Assembly (NCBI RefSeq): GCF_904846605.1
Contig: NZ_CAJHBI010000011.1
Coordinates: 27,040-91,039 of the forward strand
Origin: Psychrobacter sp. 72-O-c
GTDB taxonomy: Bacteria; Pseudomonadota; Gammaproteobacteria; Pseudomonadales; Moraxellaceae
DNA length: 64,000 nt
Direction: 5' to 3'
Position 1 is the stretch's first letter, and each line of letters starts with the position of its first letter. Shown here one piece after another: positions 18,240 to 27,152 of this stretch. Both the position numbers and the translations under genes were made by a program. The notes beneath the pieces are model-generated. The model saw only the letters and a list, made by a program, of their open reading frames with translations, searched no databases and had not been told where the DNA came from.

Positions 18240-18613
18240 CTGCTATTACTCCGACTTCTACTATTCCAGCTGCTATCACTACAACGTCTATTGCGACTGC
18301 TAACATGGCATTAGACCAAGACGGTCATTTATGTGACCATACGCTTTGGACTCCTGATATTGCCCAGCAGCTCGCTGATACGCTGGATGTCAGTTTGAGC
18401 GCTGAGCATTTACAGATTTTGCAACAAGTACGCGCCTTTTTTGATAAGTTCAATCACGCCCCTGCCACTCGCCCGCTGATTAAATGGCTACAACAAACCT
18501 TACCGGAGCACGACATCAGCAATCAAAAGCTACAGCAACTGTTTAATACCGGTTTGGTCGCCCGCCATGTTAATCGCCTCGCTGGACTGCCAAAACCGCC
18601 TAATTGTTTATAA
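18236..18613 (+). CDS. tusE: Sulfurtransferase TusE (DsrC family)
   Basis: TusE accepts persulfide sulfur from TusBCD and hands it to MnmA. The 125-residue protein has the DsrC/TusE core: LDQDGHLCDHTLWTPDIAQQLA, then the winged-helix region with HAPATRPLIKWL. The flexible C-terminal arm GLPKPPNCL carries the essential penultimate cysteine. The N-terminus has an extra Thr/Ile/Ala-rich run of about 20 residues, so a downstream start (ATG at 18305) is possible. It overlaps tusB by four bases. Only one C-terminal cysteine is present, as in TusE rather than dissimilatory DsrC. Confidence 0.9.
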   Translation: MTAITPTSTIPAAITTTSIATANMALDQDGHLCDHTLWTPDIAQQLADTLDVSLSAEHLQILQQVRAFFDKFNHAPATRPLIKWLQQTLPEHDISNQKLQQLFNTGLVARHVNRLAGLPKPPNCL

Positions 18614-18673
18614 AAGTCTACTTATAAGAATCTAGTTATAAAAAGGTTACTTAAAAAGCTACTTATAAAACAG
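18614..18673. repeat. Short AT-rich quasi-repeat between convergent genes
   Basis: Between tusE and trmL, variants of (A/T)ACTTATAA(A/G) recur about four times in 60 bases (ACTTATAAG, AGTTATAAA, ACTTAAAAA, ACTTATAAA). It may be slipped-strand expansion. It does not form a convincing hairpin terminator. Confidence 0.4.
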
Positions 18674-19249
18674 CTATTTTGGGTCATAAACCGTAAGGGT
18701 TTCATAACCAACACTGCGACCTTCGTCACCACCAAAGTTTTGCTGCCGCCATACCTCATATAGACATATCGCCACACTGTTGGATAAGTTTAAACTGCGT
18801 GAGTCAGGCAACATAGGCAATCTAAGCCAATGAGCTGCGCCAATATCATCACGAATCTCCTCTACTAAGCCTGCTGTTTCTGAACCAAATACCAATGCTA
18901 TGTTAGGTGCTACATCAGAAGTGCTTTTTGAATTGGTTTCTAAGTCAGCACTCGCTTGAGTCATAAAATTATAATCGTAAAACGATTTGCTAAGCTTAGT
19001 AGTCATTGCCGTGATGATACGACAGTCCGCGGTCATTAGCGCCTGTTTGGCAGCCGTCCAGTTATCATGTACTTGTAGATCCGCGTACTCATGATAATCC
19101 AAGCCAGCGCGGCGCAGCTTCTTGTCATCAAGCTCAAACCCTAAAGGCTTCACGACATGCAGCTGCGCACCACTGTTAGCACACAGACGAATAATGTTTC
19201 CAGTATTGCTAGGCATTTTTGGGGCTACCAGCACAATGTGAATGGTCAT
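18674..19249 (-). CDS. trmL: tRNA (cytidine/uridine-2'-O-)-methyltransferase
   Basis: This SPOUT-class methyltransferase modifies the 2'-OH of nucleotide 34 in tRNA-Leu isoacceptors. The family features are present: IVLVAPKMPSNTGNIIRLCAN at the N-terminus, LGFELDDKKLRRAGLDY near residues 36-52, and the trefoil-knot motifs ALVFGSETAGL near 127 and RLPMLPDSRSLNLSNSVAI near 152. At 191 residues it is slightly longer than E. coli TrmL (157) because of a Ser/Thr/Asp insert around residues 105-120. It is convergent with tusE. Confidence 0.94.
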   Translation of the reverse strand: MTIHIVLVAPKMPSNTGNIIRLCANSGAQLHVVKPLGFELDDKKLRRAGLDYHEYADLQVHDNWTAAKQALMTADCRIITAMTTKLSKSFYDYNFMTQASADLETNSKSTSDVAPNIALVFGSETAGLVEEIRDDIGAAHWLRLPMLPDSRSLNLSNSVAICLYEVWRQQNFGGDEGRSVGYETLTVYDPK

Positions 19250-19633
19250 AATGGTTCCATAAATAGGTCAATAGATAACTTAATAATGATTGGTTTGACT
19301 ATAATTTGCTTACGGCTTAGCAGTCAATATATCTACATATAAGTATTACTGTTTAACAGTGAAGTAAGTCGTCTTATATTTTAGCGTAATGAAAAGTTAC
19401 AGTTTACTGTCAATAATTACATTTTGATACTGGGCAACCATTTTAACTTTTATTATTATGACCCTGACAGATGACGAAGCAATACCACGACATTAAGATG
19501 GCATAGTTAATATGCCTTTATATGAATCAACAGTGTTGCTTTTTTATTCTACATATAATAGATGGCGTTACAGCAAATCGCTTAACGTGATTTATTTCAC
19601 TGGTATGAATGTACCTATTTCGAGGACAGTATT
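19250..19633. other. 384-base spacer upstream of the lipoprotein gene
   Basis: No gene is seen. The region must carry the trmL promoter (minus strand) and that of the small lipoprotein (plus strand). It is AT-rich, without a clear box pair, structured RNA or repeat that I can support. Confidence 0.4.
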
Positions 19634-19774
19634 ATGAAAAAATTAATTATCGCATCTATGACTGCAATGTTTGTACTAACTGGTTGTAATACTTTTGCAG
19701 GTTTAGGCCAAGACGTATCAAGTGCTGGCGATGCTGTAAGTAATACAGCGACAGACGTAAAACAAAAAATCTAA
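19634..19774 (+). CDS. Entericidin-like small lipoprotein
   Basis: This is a 46-residue lipoprotein of the entericidin A/B family. A lysine-rich start and hydrophobic stretch lead to a lipobox (VLTGC), so Cys18 would be lipidated. The mature part, CNTFAGLGQDVSSAGDAV, then ends with a lysine-containing tail, the classic entericidin pattern of small amphipathic membrane lipoproteins. Upstream GAGGA at 19622-19626 suits the ATG at 19634. A strong terminator follows. Entericidins have been linked to stationary-phase and envelope stress; regulation here is not visible. Confidence 0.88.
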   Translation: MKKLIIASMTAMFVLTGCNTFAGLGQDVSSAGDAVSNTATDVKQKI

Positions 19775-19801
19775 GTTTTAAGTGCTTAGATTTGGTGTTT
19801 A

Positions 19802-19834
19802 AAAGGCTTACTATTTATTTGGTAAGCCTTTTTT
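19802..19834 (+). terminator. Rho-independent terminator after the lipoprotein gene
   Basis: AAGGCTTAC and GTAAGCCTT form a 9-bp stem with a 10-base loop followed by a T-run. It lies 28 bases after the stop of the entericidin-like gene. Confidence 0.9.
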
Positions 19835-19901
19835 CTTTCATCCTACTCTAAACCTTGGGTAGTGGATCACTCATATCTCACAAAATTTTTATCATATAAA
19901 A

Positions 19902-21164
19902 TTATAAGAACTCTCGCAATACTTGATTGAGATAACGCCGTCCCAATGCAGTAGGCCGTAGCATATTTTTACTGTCCATTAGCAAGCCTTGGCTAACCAG
20001 TTTAGCTACTTGTTCAGCAATATCACTGTAGTGCAAATTCGTTCGCGCTTCAAACAACGCCCAAGTGACACCCTCATGCAGACGTAGCGCATTAAGCATG
20101 AATTCGCTGACCAACTCATCGTTCGGGATTGCTTGCCAGCCAACCATTTTTGGGGCATCCTGACAGGAAACATAGTCTTTGGGCATACGTGATTTACTAA
20201 AGCGATAAATTCCTACTGTTGTTAAAAGTTCATTGTCTAGTGAGATACTTGATTTCTGTTCCCCAATACTGACCTTACCGTGAGCGCCAGCACCAATCGC
20301 CAGATAGTCACCAAATTGCCAATAATTAATATTATGACGACACGGCATATCTGATGCGCCAGCCCATGCCGACACCTCATAATTATCATAACCTAAGCTC
20401 TGTAATAAAGCCTGTCCCGCCTGCTCAATATCGGCCAAACTGTCTTCGTCCGGTAAAATTGGCTGATTGCGATAAAATACCGTATTAGGCTCAATGGTCA
20501 GCTGATACCAAGATATATGGGTCGCTCCGGCATCATGCGCGATTTGAATATCATATAATGCCTCGATCATGGTCTGCTGCGGCAAACCGTGCATCAAATC
20601 AACATTTACCCGCTCAAAACCAGCAGTGCGAGCTGAGTTAATCGCTGATAGTGCCTGCTTAGGATCATGGATACGCCCAAGCGTATTAAGCTTATCGGCG
20701 TCAAAGCTTTGCACACCAATAGACAAGCGGTTGATACCCACATCTAAATATTCAGAAAATGGCGCATGCTCTAGCGTACCAGGGTTGGCTTCCATAGTGA
20801 TTTCAATATCGCTTGCAAAATCAAAACACGCACGCAATCCAGAAAATAAGCGCTGATACTGAGCAATGGGTAGTAACGACGGCGTACCGCCACCGATAAA
20901 TATCGAGCTAATCTCTCGCCCTTGAGTCAATGGCTGCTGCATACGCGCATCTAATAACAGCGCATCTACGTACTCATCATACATTGATAATGATATATCC
21001 GTACCCAGCTCGTGCGAGTTAAAATCGCAGTAGGGACATTTTTTTACGCACCACGGAATATGTATGTATAGCGCAAGCGGGATACCCTTCGCGTCTATGT
21101 TACTCATACTAGAACTATTTAAATTAGAAGCATGCGAAATGCTTTTAGATTTAGATTTGGACAT
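19902..21164 (-). CDS. hemW: Radical SAM protein HemW
   Basis: HemW is a heme-binding radical SAM protein related to coproporphyrinogen III dehydrogenase HemN and is thought to be a heme chaperone. The cluster motif is Cys39-x3-Cys43-x2-Cys46 within YIHIPWCVKKCPYCDFN. GGGTPSLL (near residue 112) and the YQLTIEPNT and HNINYW stretches are typical of HemW. Unlike HemN, only the three radical-SAM cysteines are followed directly by Asp-Phe. The first 25 residues are Ser/Lys-rich and poorly conserved, so a start at Met20 (21107) is possible. At 420 residues the length is slightly long. Confidence 0.93.
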   Translation of the reverse strand: MSKSKSKSISHASNLNSSSMSNIDAKGIPLALYIHIPWCVKKCPYCDFNSHELGTDISLSMYDEYVDALLLDARMQQPLTQGREISSIFIGGGTPSLLPIAQYQRLFSGLRACFDFASDIEITMEANPGTLEHAPFSEYLDVGINRLSIGVQSFDADKLNTLGRIHDPKQALSAINSARTAGFERVNVDLMHGLPQQTMIEALYDIQIAHDAGATHISWYQLTIEPNTVFYRNQPILPDEDSLADIEQAGQALLQSLGYDNYEVSAWAGASDMPCRHNINYWQFGDYLAIGAGAHGKVSIGEQKSSISLDNELLTTVGIYRFSKSRMPKDYVSCQDAPKMVGWQAIPNDELVSEFMLNALRLHEGVTWALFEARTNLHYSDIAEQVAKLVSQGLLMDSKNMLRPTALGRRYLNQVLREFL

Positions 21165-21394
21165 AAATAGACTTATTCATCAATGAGAAGCTGTCATCAA
21201 CAGCAAAAAGTAACGTTAGGATAACGGCTAAACTGCTTAAAAAAAAGGTTAACTTAAAGAAAAGCACGTCAATAACAAAACCAGTAACAAACGCTCATGT
21301 TAACGGCGTTCTGTTACAGGCAAAATAGCTCACAACTGCTGTTACTGTATAAAATTATAATGAATTATTAGCTATAACTAAAAGGATAAAGAAC

Positions 21395-21901
21395 ATGGCC
21401 TATTGGCTTATGAAGTCTAATCCCCGTTTTTTTGGGATTGATGACTTACAACGTATGGGTACAGAGAGCTGGGATGGCGTGCGTAATTACCGCGCCCGTA
21501 ACTTTATGCGTGATAATATGAAGGTGGGTGATCAAGTATTTTTTTATCATTCAAGCGCCAAGCCCTCTGGGGCTGCGGGCATTATGACTATCAGTAAAGC
21601 AGGCTACCCCGACCCGACCCAGTTTCATCCTGAACACCGTCATTATGACCCCAAGGCGACAGAAGAGCAGCCGCGCTGGTATCTGGTAGATGTGGCCTTT
21701 GAACAAGCCTTCACCAATACACTGCCACTATCCCAACTTAAATTCTTGCCTGCGCTTGAGGACTCTTTATTACTCAGAAAAGGCTGTGAGCAATTAACCG
21801 TCATCCCGCTTGAACCTAAGCATTGGCGAACGATTATGGATATGGCAGAAACGCTAGATCTCTTGCCGGATAGTGAGGACTCCTTATTGCCGTTACTATG
21901 A
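21395..21901 (+). CDS. EVE domain-containing protein
   Basis: EVE domains are PUA-like folds thought to bind modified bases in RNA or DNA. The 168-residue protein is a single domain: AYWLMKSNPRFFGIDDL at the start (relatives usually have KSEP), then ESWDGVRNYRARNFMR, GDQVFFYHSS and the PRWYLVDVAF core. The ATG follows AAAGGATAAAG at 21380-21390. It is monocistronic by appearance, with hemW divergent on the left. Here it looks like the widespread housekeeping YTH/EVE-type protein; nothing around it suggests a defence island. Confidence 0.9.
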   Translation: MAYWLMKSNPRFFGIDDLQRMGTESWDGVRNYRARNFMRDNMKVGDQVFFYHSSAKPSGAAGIMTISKAGYPDPTQFHPEHRHYDPKATEEQPRWYLVDVAFEQAFTNTLPLSQLKFLPALEDSLLLRKGCEQLTVIPLEPKHWRTIMDMAETLDLLPDSEDSLLPLL

Positions 21902-22072
21902 CTCAGGTATACTAATTACTGTTCAATTAATGCCTGCAGAAAACATTGACATCACGGTATAGCTTCTTTACCATTCTAGTTACTTTTGACCTGTCCATTC
22001 ATATCTTGAATTGACGGGTTATTTTTATTTTAGTGTCCGTATTTTTCTGGCTGTATTTTAATAACTCTCTAT

Positions 22073-22135
22073 TTCTTATTGTAGTCAGTACATTTTCAAA
22101 CAGATTCTTATTGTAGTCAGTACATTTTCAAACAG
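22073..22135. repeat. Two 31-base direct repeats
   Basis: Two identical 31-base units starting TTCTTATTGTAGTCAG lie at 22073-22103 and 22105-22135, separated by one base. They sit immediately before a dispersed palindromic element (22141-22216) in the spacer between the EVE and MATE genes. No open frame crosses them. Confidence 0.85.
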
Positions 22136-22140
22136 AGACG

Positions 22141-22216
22141 GTGTGGCTGGTAGAAATTTTTGCAGCCTCTGTCTGGCGAAGCGCACAGCACGCTAGCAAA
22201 TTCTTACCAGCTGCAC
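22141..22216 (+). repeat. Dispersed palindromic element, copy 1
   Basis: The left arm GTGTGGCTGGTAGAAATTTT and right arm AAATTCTTACCAGCTGCAC are imperfect inverted repeats around a loop containing GGCGAAGCGCACAGCA. A second copy in the opposite orientation lies at 61013-61090. The size of about 76 bases, the terminal symmetry and the intergenic location fit a REP/MITE-like element. The remainder of the 21902-22382 gap shows no gene. Confidence 0.7.
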
Positions 22217-22382
22217 GCATTTATCTACGTATCGCTTTTATTTTAGTATTGATTATAACTAATCAGCCCGTATTATTGTGTTTAGCATGATTTACCAGAG
22301 TATGATTGCCGGCACTATTCCTATCTTACTGTTCCGCTATTGATTTGTTGATGACAGTATTTATCCATTAACAATAACCACC

Positions 22383-23774
22383 TTGAATAATGAAAAGTTG
22401 CTAACCATGGCTTTGCCGATATCCTTTACAGATTTTAAGAGCTACAGCTTGCGCTTAGGCGTACTAGCGTTACCTATCTTGATTACCCAGTTTTGCCAAG
22501 CAGCATTAGGCGTTGTTGATGCCATTATGGCCGGACAAGTTTCTGCATTAGACTTAGCGGCTGTCGCAGTTGGCTCTGGTATTTGGCTACCGCTGTTTTT
22601 ACTGGCAACCGGTATTCTGATTGCGACTACGCCTTTAATTGGGGAAGCAATAGGGAAAAATAAGCACGACCAAGTACCTCATATCACCCAGCAGTCATTA
22701 TGGACCGCAGGGGTAATAGGTATCATTGGCTTTATTATTGTCAACTTAATGCCTAACGTGCTTGGGATAATGGGGGTTCCTGACAATATCCGCCCCATAG
22801 CCTCTCAGTATTTACACGGGGTGTCCTTTGGATTCCCTGCTATGGCCGTGTATGCCGTGCTACGCAGTTATTGCGAAGCACTTGGGCGTCCTGAGCCAGT
22901 AACTGTTATTAGTATTATTGGACTCCTCGCAGATATTCCATTGAACTATATTTTTATTCATGGTTTGTACGGTATGCCTGAGATGGGTGGTGCGGGTTGC
23001 GGGGTGGCAACGGCTATCGTGTTGTGGATAAATGTCTTACTATTGGCGGCTTACACCACCTTTACTAAACGCCAGCAATTTGCCAGTACACGATTTTTTT
23101 ATAGCTTCACTAAACCCAACCGCGAGCAAATCACAAAACTACTTAAGCTGGGAATACCGATCGGTGTTTCTATCTTTTTTGAGGCCAGTTTATTTAGCTT
23201 AGGGGCACTGGTGATCAGTCCGTTAGGCGAATTGGCAACAGCATCGCATCAAGTGGCACTGGCCGTGACTTCGCAGCTGTTTATGATACCTATCTCGGTA
23301 GCAATGGCCCTGACCATTATGGTTTCCAATCGTTTTGGCCAAAAAAACCTCGTTGCCCTACACAATGTACAAACCACTGGGCTTATCTGGACGATACTTA
23401 TCGCTATTGTTTGTATGCTGGGGATTTGGCTGTTCAGACCACAACTGGCGGCTGCTTTCACTGATAACCCAGAAGTACGCGCACAAGCCATGCACCTATT
23501 GATTTTTGCGCTTGCCTATCAATTATTTGATGGCTGGCAGGTCAATATTGCCGGTATATTACGCGGTATGCAGGACACTACCGTGCCAATGTGGGTGACG
23601 CTATTTTGTTATTGGATCGTCGCCTTACCGCTTGGTATTTACTTAGTGCGCTTTACGGATACTGGGGCACAAGGGTTTTGGATGGCGTTAATTACCGGCT
23701 TATTTTTATCTTCTATTCTACTCACGCTGCGTCTGCGTTATCAACAGAAACGCTTGAGAGCGATGTGGGCTTAG
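22383..23774 (+). CDS. MATE-family multidrug/Na+ antiporter
   Basis: This inner-membrane exporter of the MATE (NorM-like) family has 463 residues and about 12 hydrophobic helices in two six-helix halves. It opens with LRLGVLALPILITQFCQAALGVVDAIMAGQ, the typical first helices with the P-x-L-x-x-Q pattern. VPDNIRPIASQYLHGVSFGFP and QVNIAGILRGMQDT are also characteristic. The frame can start at TTG 22383 or, more likely, ATG 22407; neither has a strong ribosome binding site. No regulator is adjacent. The substrates, usually cationic drugs or dyes, are unknown. Confidence 0.93.
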   Translation: MNNEKLLTMALPISFTDFKSYSLRLGVLALPILITQFCQAALGVVDAIMAGQVSALDLAAVAVGSGIWLPLFLLATGILIATTPLIGEAIGKNKHDQVPHITQQSLWTAGVIGIIGFIIVNLMPNVLGIMGVPDNIRPIASQYLHGVSFGFPAMAVYAVLRSYCEALGRPEPVTVISIIGLLADIPLNYIFIHGLYGMPEMGGAGCGVATAIVLWINVLLLAAYTTFTKRQQFASTRFFYSFTKPNREQITKLLKLGIPIGVSIFFEASLFSLGALVISPLGELATASHQVALAVTSQLFMIPISVAMALTIMVSNRFGQKNLVALHNVQTTGLIWTILIAIVCMLGIWLFRPQLAAAFTDNPEVRAQAMHLLIFALAYQLFDGWQVNIAGILRGMQDTTVPMWVTLFCYWIVALPLGIYLVRFTDTGAQGFWMALITGLFLSSILLTLRLRYQQKRLRAMWA

Positions 23775-24134
23775 CTCAATCAACCATGCGTTTTTACATA
23801 AACTATGTTACTAAGCTATAGTGTGTGTGCTGCCCATAACTGTCATCTAAATTTTTTCCCTCAGCATTTTTCAAATAGTTGTCTTATTTTTCTATCAAAC
23901 TTTTCTATCGTAGCGTCTAGTAACCATTACTAGCGCTACCTAGCCACATAGACTATGATGAATGATTGGGTATTTCTTACCGATGAGTATGTTCACGTCA
24001 AAATATGTAAAATTTCCAGTTAACAACTGTACATTGATTGCTCATTGCGCTGAATATAGGTATCATTAGCAATTAATTAGACAATATTTTGTTACACTAT
24101 TACTTGAATTCTAGTACAAGGCCTCATTAAAATT
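23775..24134. other. Spacer upstream of accB
   Basis: These 360 bases have no gene. They contain the accBC promoter candidate marked separately. No terminator for the MATE gene is obvious. Confidence 0.45.
24038..24066 (+). promoter_or_regulatory. Candidate sigma-70 promoter of accBC
   Basis: TTGCTC (24038-24043) and TATCAT (24061-24066) are separated by 17 bases, 69 bases upstream of the accB ATG. The match to consensus is fair and the spacing ideal; there is no experimental support. Confidence 0.5.
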
Positions 24135-24563
24135 ATGGATATTGAAAAAATACGCACCTTAATCGCCCTCATGGAAGAAAACGAACTGGTCAATCTAGAA
24201 GTCAGTTCAGACGATGAGCATATTAGTCTTACTCGTCATTACGATGCCCCTGTCCCAACGATGATGGCTGCTCCTACTGCTGTCGGTGTGCCTGTCGCTA
24301 CTGAAGCCAAAGAAAACACAAAAGCGGGTAGCGTTGAGACCTCACCAATGGTGGGTGTATTTTATTCCGCGCCTAGCCCTAACGATCCCCCATTTGTAAA
24401 AATCGGACAAAAAGTACAAGCTGGTGATACGCTGGGTATTATCGAAGCGATGAAAATTATGAATCCGCTTGAAGCCACTCAAAGCGGTGTCGTTGACGAA
24501 ATCTTAGTGGACAACTCTGAGGTCGTACAGTTTGGCCAGCCCGTCATACGCTATAAAGCTTAA
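24135..24563 (+). CDS. accB: Biotin carboxyl carrier protein of acetyl-CoA carboxylase
   Basis: This is the biotinylated carrier subunit of acetyl-CoA carboxylase, the first committed step of fatty-acid synthesis. The C-terminal biotinyl domain (about residues 65-142) carries the biotin attachment motif EAMKIMN with Lys107, preceded by [19 protein letters not shown]. The N-terminal [18 protein letters not shown] is the usual AccB start. The Ala/Pro-rich linker is short, giving 142 residues. accC follows at 81 bases from its own ATG, forming the common accBC operon. Confidence 0.97.
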   Translation: MDIEKIRTLIALMEENELVNLEVSSDDEHISLTRHYDAPVPTMMAAPTAVGVPVATEAKENTKAGSVETSPMVGVFYSAPSPNDPPFVKIGQKVQAGDTLGIIEAMKIMNPLEATQSGVVDEILVDNSEVVQFGQPVIRYKA

Positions 24564-24643
24564 CGGTATCTGCCACACTTTACTTTGTTGTGATTGATTA
24601 TAAAAATTTAATCAATCAACACCGCTTTGACAAGGATGACCCC

Positions 24644-25990
24644 ATGATAAAAAAACTGCTCATCGCCAATCGAGGTGAGATTGCTCTACGTATTGTCCGC
24701 GCTTGTAAAGCGCTTGGTATCGAGACTGTCGGTGTCTACTCTACTGCCGACGAGAACCTAATGCACCTGCGCTTCGTTGATGAAGCCATTTGTATCGGTA
24801 AGCCCAACGCCAATCAGAGTTATCTAAATATTAATACTATCTTAACCGCTGCTGAAATCTCTGGCGCTGATGCTATCCATCCTGGTTACGGCTTTTTAGC
24901 TGAAAATGCTGAATTCGCTGAGCGCGTTGAGGAAGCAGGGTTAACTTTCGTCGGTCCTAACGCGGATCATATTCGTTTAATGGGTAATAAAGTCTCTGCT
25001 ATTAACGCCATGAAAAAAGCAGGCGTTCCCACCGTACCGGGTTCCGTTGGTGCAGTAAACCTACATAATGCTGAAGAACAAGCGCGCAATATCGGCTTTC
25101 CGCTGATAATTAAAGCCGCATCTGGTGGTGGTGGCCGCGGTATGCGTGTCGTCGAACGTTTCGAAGAAGTTATCGGCCAAGTACAAGCCGCTAAGCAAGA
25201 AGCTGAGCTATGGTTTGGTGATGATACCGTTTATATGGAACGCTATTTACAGAACCCACGCCATGTTGAAGTTCAAGTACTGGGTGATGGTAATGGTAAT
25301 GCCATTCATCTCTATGACCGTGACTGCTCACTACAGCGTCGCCATCAAAAGGTACTAGAAGAAGCGCCTGCCCCTGACATCCCTGATGATGTACGTCAAC
25401 CGATCTTGGATGCTTGCGTCAAAGCTTGTGAGCTGGTTAAATATCGCGGTGCGGGTACGTTCGAATTTTTATTTGAAAATAACGAATTTTTCTTTATTGA
25501 GATGAATACCCGTGTTCAGGTTGAGCATCCGGTCACTGAGATGATTACGGGTATTGATGTAGTGGTTGAGCAGTTAAAAATCGCCGCAGGTTATGGACTA
25601 TCCTATCGTCAAAGCGAGATTGAAGTTCAAGGTCACGCTATTGAGTGTCGTATCAATGCGGAAGATGCCGTAACCTTTATGCCCTCACCCGGTACAGTGA
25701 CACAATTATTTGCACCAAGTGGTGCCGGCGTTCGCTTTGACTCACATCTCTACCCTGGTTACGAGATTCCCAGTTATTATGATTCCTTGATTGGTAAGCT
25801 TATTTGTCATGGCCAAACACGCCAACAAGCCATTGCAAAAACCTTGCATGCGCTGGACGAGCTAATCATTGAAGGTATAAAAACTAATATCCCATTGCAC
25901 CGTGATGTAATTTTAGCCGATGAAAATTTTGCCACTGAGGCACAAAATATCCATTATCTTGAAAAAGAGCTACTGACTGCTAATAAATAA
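24644..25990 (+). CDS. accC: Biotin carboxylase of acetyl-CoA carboxylase
   Basis: It carboxylates biotin on AccB using ATP and bicarbonate. The ATP-grasp fold shows [19 protein letters not shown] at the start, the glycine loop [14 protein letters not shown] near residue 160, and [16 protein letters not shown] near 288 with the catalytic Glu and Arg. The open frame extends 18 codons further upstream (to 24590). ATG 24644 has a good AAGGAT site at 24632-24637 and matches the family start, giving 448 residues. The operon ends with the hairpin at 26053-26083. Confidence 0.97.
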   Translation: MIKKLLIANRGEIALRIVRACKALGIETVGVYSTADENLMHLRFVDEAICIGKPNANQSYLNINTILTAAEISGADAIHPGYGFLAENAEFAERVEEAGLTFVGPNADHIRLMGNKVSAINAMKKAGVPTVPGSVGAVNLHNAEEQARNIGFPLIIKAASGGGGRGMRVVERFEEVIGQVQAAKQEAELWFGDDTVYMERYLQNPRHVEVQVLGDGNGNAIHLYDRDCSLQRRHQKVLEEAPAPDIPDDVRQPILDACVKACELVKYRGAGTFEFLFENNEFFFIEMNTRVQVEHPVTEMITGIDVVVEQLKIAAGYGLSYRQSEIEVQGHAIECRINAEDAVTFMPSPGTVTQLFAPSGAGVRFDSHLYPGYEIPSYYDSLIGKLICHGQTRQQAIAKTLHALDELIIEGIKTNIPLHRDVILADENFATEAQNIHYLEKELLTANK

Positions 25991-26052
25991 AAAGCGGCAT
26001 CGTAATCTGTATATTGTAATGATGCTCGGTAATTATCAATATCTATATCAGA

Positions 26053-26083
26053 AAACCGTTATCAGCAACGATAGCGGTTTTTT
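26053..26083 (+). terminator. Rho-independent terminator of accBC
   Basis: AACCGTTATC pairs with GATAGCGGTT (one G-U pair) across a 6-base loop and is followed by six T. It lies 63 bases after the accC stop and before the convergent hypothetical gene. Confidence 0.85.
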
Positions 26084-26114
26084 AATGAGATTAGATAAGA
26101 CAAGCTTTGGTAGG

Positions 26115-26765
26115 CTAAGGTAAAACTCTATGAAAGTTCATATAGCACTTTTTACCATCAGGATCAGCACACCACTGCATTTTATTACCGTCATGATTTA
26201 AAAAGGCAATTAGGGCTTCATCGGTCTGATCAACCTGATTACCTGAACAGTCTTTTTCATTATTATCATAAATGGTTTTGATAGCAATAATCGGTAGTCC
26301 CTCTTCACGATGGGTTACCAAATAGCGCCCGTAGGTCCATTCTTTACCACTGACCGCCCACATTTCATTGTCCGCACCAAAGTTATATAATTCACGACAT
26401 TGGTCAGATTTCGCTGATGCATTTATATTTTGACCGGCGTTATTCTCAATATTGGCACTAGGTTTAATATTGCTAGCTCCAATATTACTGGGTACGACAC
26501 TAATAATACGTCGTTCACTTTGATCCAGTACCCCATCTTTCTGGCCTGCAATGACTTTAGGCTCATTACTAGTGGTTGCTCGATCAGCAGGCGCCGCTGT
26601 TCGCTTACTTATAGTATCGCTACTGTTTAGGTCTATCTCCCATTGTCCAGCGATGGCAGGGCTAATGTGCGTGGTAATCGTCGGTTTGCTAATGACTTTA
26701 CCATTTACTGGCAGTGACGCTAAAATAGCTGCTAATGAAAATGAAGCAATTGAGAGAGGTTCCAT
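26115..26765 (-). CDS. Hypothetical secreted or periplasmic protein
   Basis: This 216-residue protein of unknown family has a short hydrophobic N-terminal stretch (IASFSLAAILASLPVNG) without the usual basic start, which could be a signal peptide. A Ser/Asn/Thr-rich disordered middle (residues 45-120) precedes a C-terminal domain with four cysteines (CRELYNFG, KDCSGNQ, QWCADPDGKKCYMNF) that could form two disulfides. This supports export. It is convergent with accC. The C-terminal domain includes GKEWTYGRYLVTHREEG. No function is claimed. Confidence 0.65.
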   Translation of the reverse strand: MEPLSIASFSLAAILASLPVNGKVISKPTITTHISPAIAGQWEIDLNSSDTISKRTAAPADRATTSNEPKVIAGQKDGVLDQSERRIISVVPSNIGASNIKPSANIENNAGQNINASAKSDQCRELYNFGADNEMWAVSGKEWTYGRYLVTHREEGLPIIAIKTIYDNNEKDCSGNQVDQTDEALIAFLNHDGNKMQWCADPDGKKCYMNFHRVLP

Positions 26766-27152
26766 AGTTAACCTTTTTATTTGTAATAATAATTAATATG
26801 TACATTAGCGTAAGTCTTAGACACTAAAAACACAAGTAACATTATGCTATAAGTAGCCAGAAAACAGTTAACACGTCAGCTGATGACGCAGCCATTATTT
26901 AATTGTCTTCCTATTCAAAATGACCTGATAGTCTCAATTACTAAATACAGTTACTAAAAAACCACCAAAAAAGAAGCTTCGAAAAAATATTAAGAACAAA
27001 CATTAAAAAATAACGCCATGACTCTGATTTGCTTATCGCAAGGAGACATGGCGCTATGATTATTAAATATGCTCAGTTAGTTTTATCAAACTATTTGGCT
27101 ATCTCATTAACTGGCTTGCTAATTAACTGCTTTATCAACTAGCTATTTTATA
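26766..27152. other. Spacer between the hypothetical gene and leuA
   Basis: The region holds the leuA terminator (marked) and otherwise AT-rich DNA. A 28-codon plus-strand frame at 27056-27142 begins 10 bases after an AGGAG-like sequence, but that sequence is one arm of the terminator stem, so I do not call it a gene. Confidence 0.45.
27003..27055 (-). terminator. Rho-independent terminator of leuA
   Basis: AGCGCCATGTCTC and GAGTCATGGCGTT pair with one mismatch across a 17-base loop and are followed on the minus strand by TATTTTTT. The hairpin lies about 100 bases after the leuA stop. Confidence 0.75.

Noticed and set aside
21395..21901. EVE-domain gene as a sign of a defence island
   Set aside because: Its neighbours are hemW and a MATE exporter; no restriction, toxin or CRISPR genes are near, so a housekeeping role is more likely.
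22073..22135. Repeats considered as a CRISPR array
   Set aside because: There are only two units with a one-base gap, no spacers and no cas genes.
27056..27142. 28-codon plus-strand frame with an AGGAG before the ATG
   Set aside because: The apparent ribosome binding site is the second arm of the leuA terminator stem, and the peptide has no recognisable feature.
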